DNA from: Verrucomicrobiales bacterium
GTDB lineage: Bacteria; Verrucomicrobiota; Verrucomicrobiia; Limisphaerales; UBA9464
Length of the DNA stretch: 7,783 nt
Assembly (NCBI GenBank): GCA_003445095.1
Contig: DLVS01000631.1
Coordinates: 1 to 7,783 of the forward strand
Direction: 5' to 3'
Shown here: positions 6,742 to 7,783 of the stretch, piece by piece
Layout: each line of letters starts with the position of its first letter
Position numbering within the stretch: the stretch's first letter is position 1
The notes under the pieces: generated by a model
What the model saw: the letters and a program-made list of their open reading frames with translations, nothing else
Database searches by the model: none
What the model was told of the DNA's origin: nothing
Translations under genes and position numbers: made by a program

Positions 6742-7783
6742 CGAAGACGGGCGAGTGACCTCGAATCCGATGATCTCGGTGCGCAGACCTTCGAGGGATC
6801 GGTTCTTGAGAGCGATCTGCCAGTCCGCCGCAGTGGCGTTGGCGCGTGGGAATCGAATCCACACTTTGCGCGAATAGAAGGTCTTGAATCGGGTGATTTC
6901 CCGGCCCTTCAGCCCAGCATTCTGAAGCTGCTTCTCAAACTCGGGTTGAACGGATTCATCGACAAAGACCACGGTCGGTTGGCCGGCAACGATCCGCGCG
7001 GCGTCGAAGTGGGGCACGCTGCGACCGAGCCGCGCCGACAGCATCGCGGGTTGCATGCGATCAAAGTTCGAAACGGCTCGCGAGCCGATGACGGTTTCGA
7101 TTCCCGGCGGCAGGTAGTTCAGTCCAAGCCGCGGGTAGAGAACGCCGAAGCACAGGCACAACAAGACTCCACTCAGCGCGACCACTCCGACCGGATTGAC
7201 GTTCCGCCACGGAGCGACCAGGACGACGACCGCCAAGGCCCAGGTGATCAGCGGTCCCAGGACGCCCAAGCGAAACCACAACGCAAATAATCCAACCGCG
7301 AACGCCAGAAAACCAAAGACCACGGCGGCAAATGCCAAGGTGAGCTGCTGTGCCCGGCCTCCCGGCGCCAACCATTGGGCAGCCAGCACGGCCTGGACCG
7401 GCACGACGGCGAGCATGTACCGCTCGAACGTGGTCATGAAAAAGAACGGCAGCGCCGAAATGAAGAAGGTCGTGATGAGCCAGGCGTTGGCGGAAATCCG
7501 TTCGTGCTTGGGCTGACGGAGATGCTGCCAAATCGCCACGACCACCATCGGAGTCCACGGTGCGATCAGACCCAAGGCGCCACCCAAGGCCGACAGCGGC
7601 GACTTACCATGCCAACTCCCAAAATCTCGGGCGGCGAGTTCTTCACCCATGATCTGCGTGAAGCGATCTCCCCAGATTTGCTGCATTGCGAGCGGCCAAG
7701 GAACGCTCAGCGCGCCCAGCACTAAAAGGGCAACGATCCAGTGCCATCCCCGTCTGCGTAACACGGCTCCGGCCTTGAGACAG
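6739..7783 (-). CDS. GT39/ArnT-like polytopic glycosyltransferase, C-terminal part (N-terminus outside window)
   Basis: The frame is open to the right edge (upstream residues CLKAGA precede the GTG at 7764), so this is the C-terminal 347 or so residues of a longer protein. Numbering from the GTG at 7764, hydrophobic segments lie near 8-28 (WIVALLVLGALSVPWPLA), 58-82, 94-115, 119-136, 139-185 (two or three) and 193-210. These are followed by a soluble C-terminal region of about 130 residues. The layout and features such as LSVPWPLAMQQ, a large polar loop with ALGLIAPWTP, and FERYMLAVVPVQAVLAAQWL resemble PMT/ArnT family (GT39) enzymes, in which this part carries the later membrane helices. Those enzymes transfer a sugar from a polyprenyl-phosphate donor on the periplasmic side. 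The acidic catalytic residues of the family lie in the N-terminal half, which is not in the window, so activity cannot be judged. It is the upstream gene visible in the coupled cassette with the propeller and small membrane protein. Confidence 0.8.
   Translation of the reverse strand, partial: CLKAGAVLRRRGWHWIVALLVLGALSVPWPLAMQQIWGDRFTQIMGEELAARDFGSWHGKSPLSALGGALGLIAPWTPMVVVAIWQHLRQPKHERISANAWLITTFFISALPFFFMTTFERYMLAVVPVQAVLAAQWLAPGGRAQQLTLAFAAVVFGFLAFAVGLFALWFRLGVLGPLITWALAVVVLVAPWRNVNPVGVVALSGVLLCLCFGVLYPRLGLNYLPPGIETVIGSRAVSNFDRMQPAMLSARLGRSVPHFDAARIVAGQPTVVFVDESVQPEFEKQLQNAGLKGREITRFKTFYSRKVWIRFPRANATAADWQIALKNRSLEGLRTEIIGFEVTRPSS

Noticed and set aside
6740..6862. Longer N-terminus for the - strand propeller protein (start at 6862)
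   Set aside because: It would overlap the glycosyltransferase by over 120 bases and place about 41 polar, Arg-rich residues before a good signal peptide; the ATG at 6739 with the TGATG junction fits better.
1..7783. Origin of replication near dnaA
   Set aside because: I looked for clusters of TTATCCACA-like boxes on both strands and saw none, and no AT-rich unwinding stretch; the visible flank is fully coding.

Overview
The window is a G+C-rich, densely coded bacterial segment with no IS, tRNA, rRNA, CRISPR array or phage gene. Gene content points to the PVC superphylum, most likely Verrucomicrobiota: a DnaA, a PEP-CTERM protein with a Verrucomicrobia-style tail, a TPR-sulfotransferase, and two secreted Asp-box (BNR) six-bladed-propeller proteins of the kind often annotated as exo-alpha-sialidases. 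Starts mostly lack a good Shine-Dalgarno, which also fits that group. The phylum is an inference from family content, not a measured placement.

Layout, left half (+ strand): the 3' part of dnaA (start lies before the window) overlaps by 4 bp (GTGA) a secreted BNR/sialidase-like protein. After a 39-bp gap comes a small PEP-CTERM surface protein, and that block ends in a clear intrinsic terminator at 3325-3353. A separate gene then encodes a cytoplasmic TPR protein fused to a sulfotransferase domain resembling tyrosylprotein sulfotransferases (TPST).

Layout, right half (- strand, convergent): a tightly coupled cassette reads leftward from beyond the right edge. It consists of the C-terminal part of a polytopic GT39/ArnT-like glycosyltransferase, a second secreted BNR/sialidase-like protein (TGATG junction), and a small polytopic membrane protein that I do not recognise (ATGA junction). 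The two convergent blocks are separated by 51 bp.

How they may work together: the glycosyltransferase, propeller and small membrane protein are very likely one translationally coupled unit acting at the inner membrane and periplasm on a lipid-linked or surface glycan. The two propeller proteins are homologous to each other and share a pattern that departs from classical sialidases: His replaces the first FRIP arginine, while the candidate nucleophile Tyr is kept. The best candidate for something undescribed is therefore this glycan-directed cassette and its divergent propeller enzymes. dnaA looks ordinary apart from its neighbour. No gene-free stretch exceeds about 120 bp.
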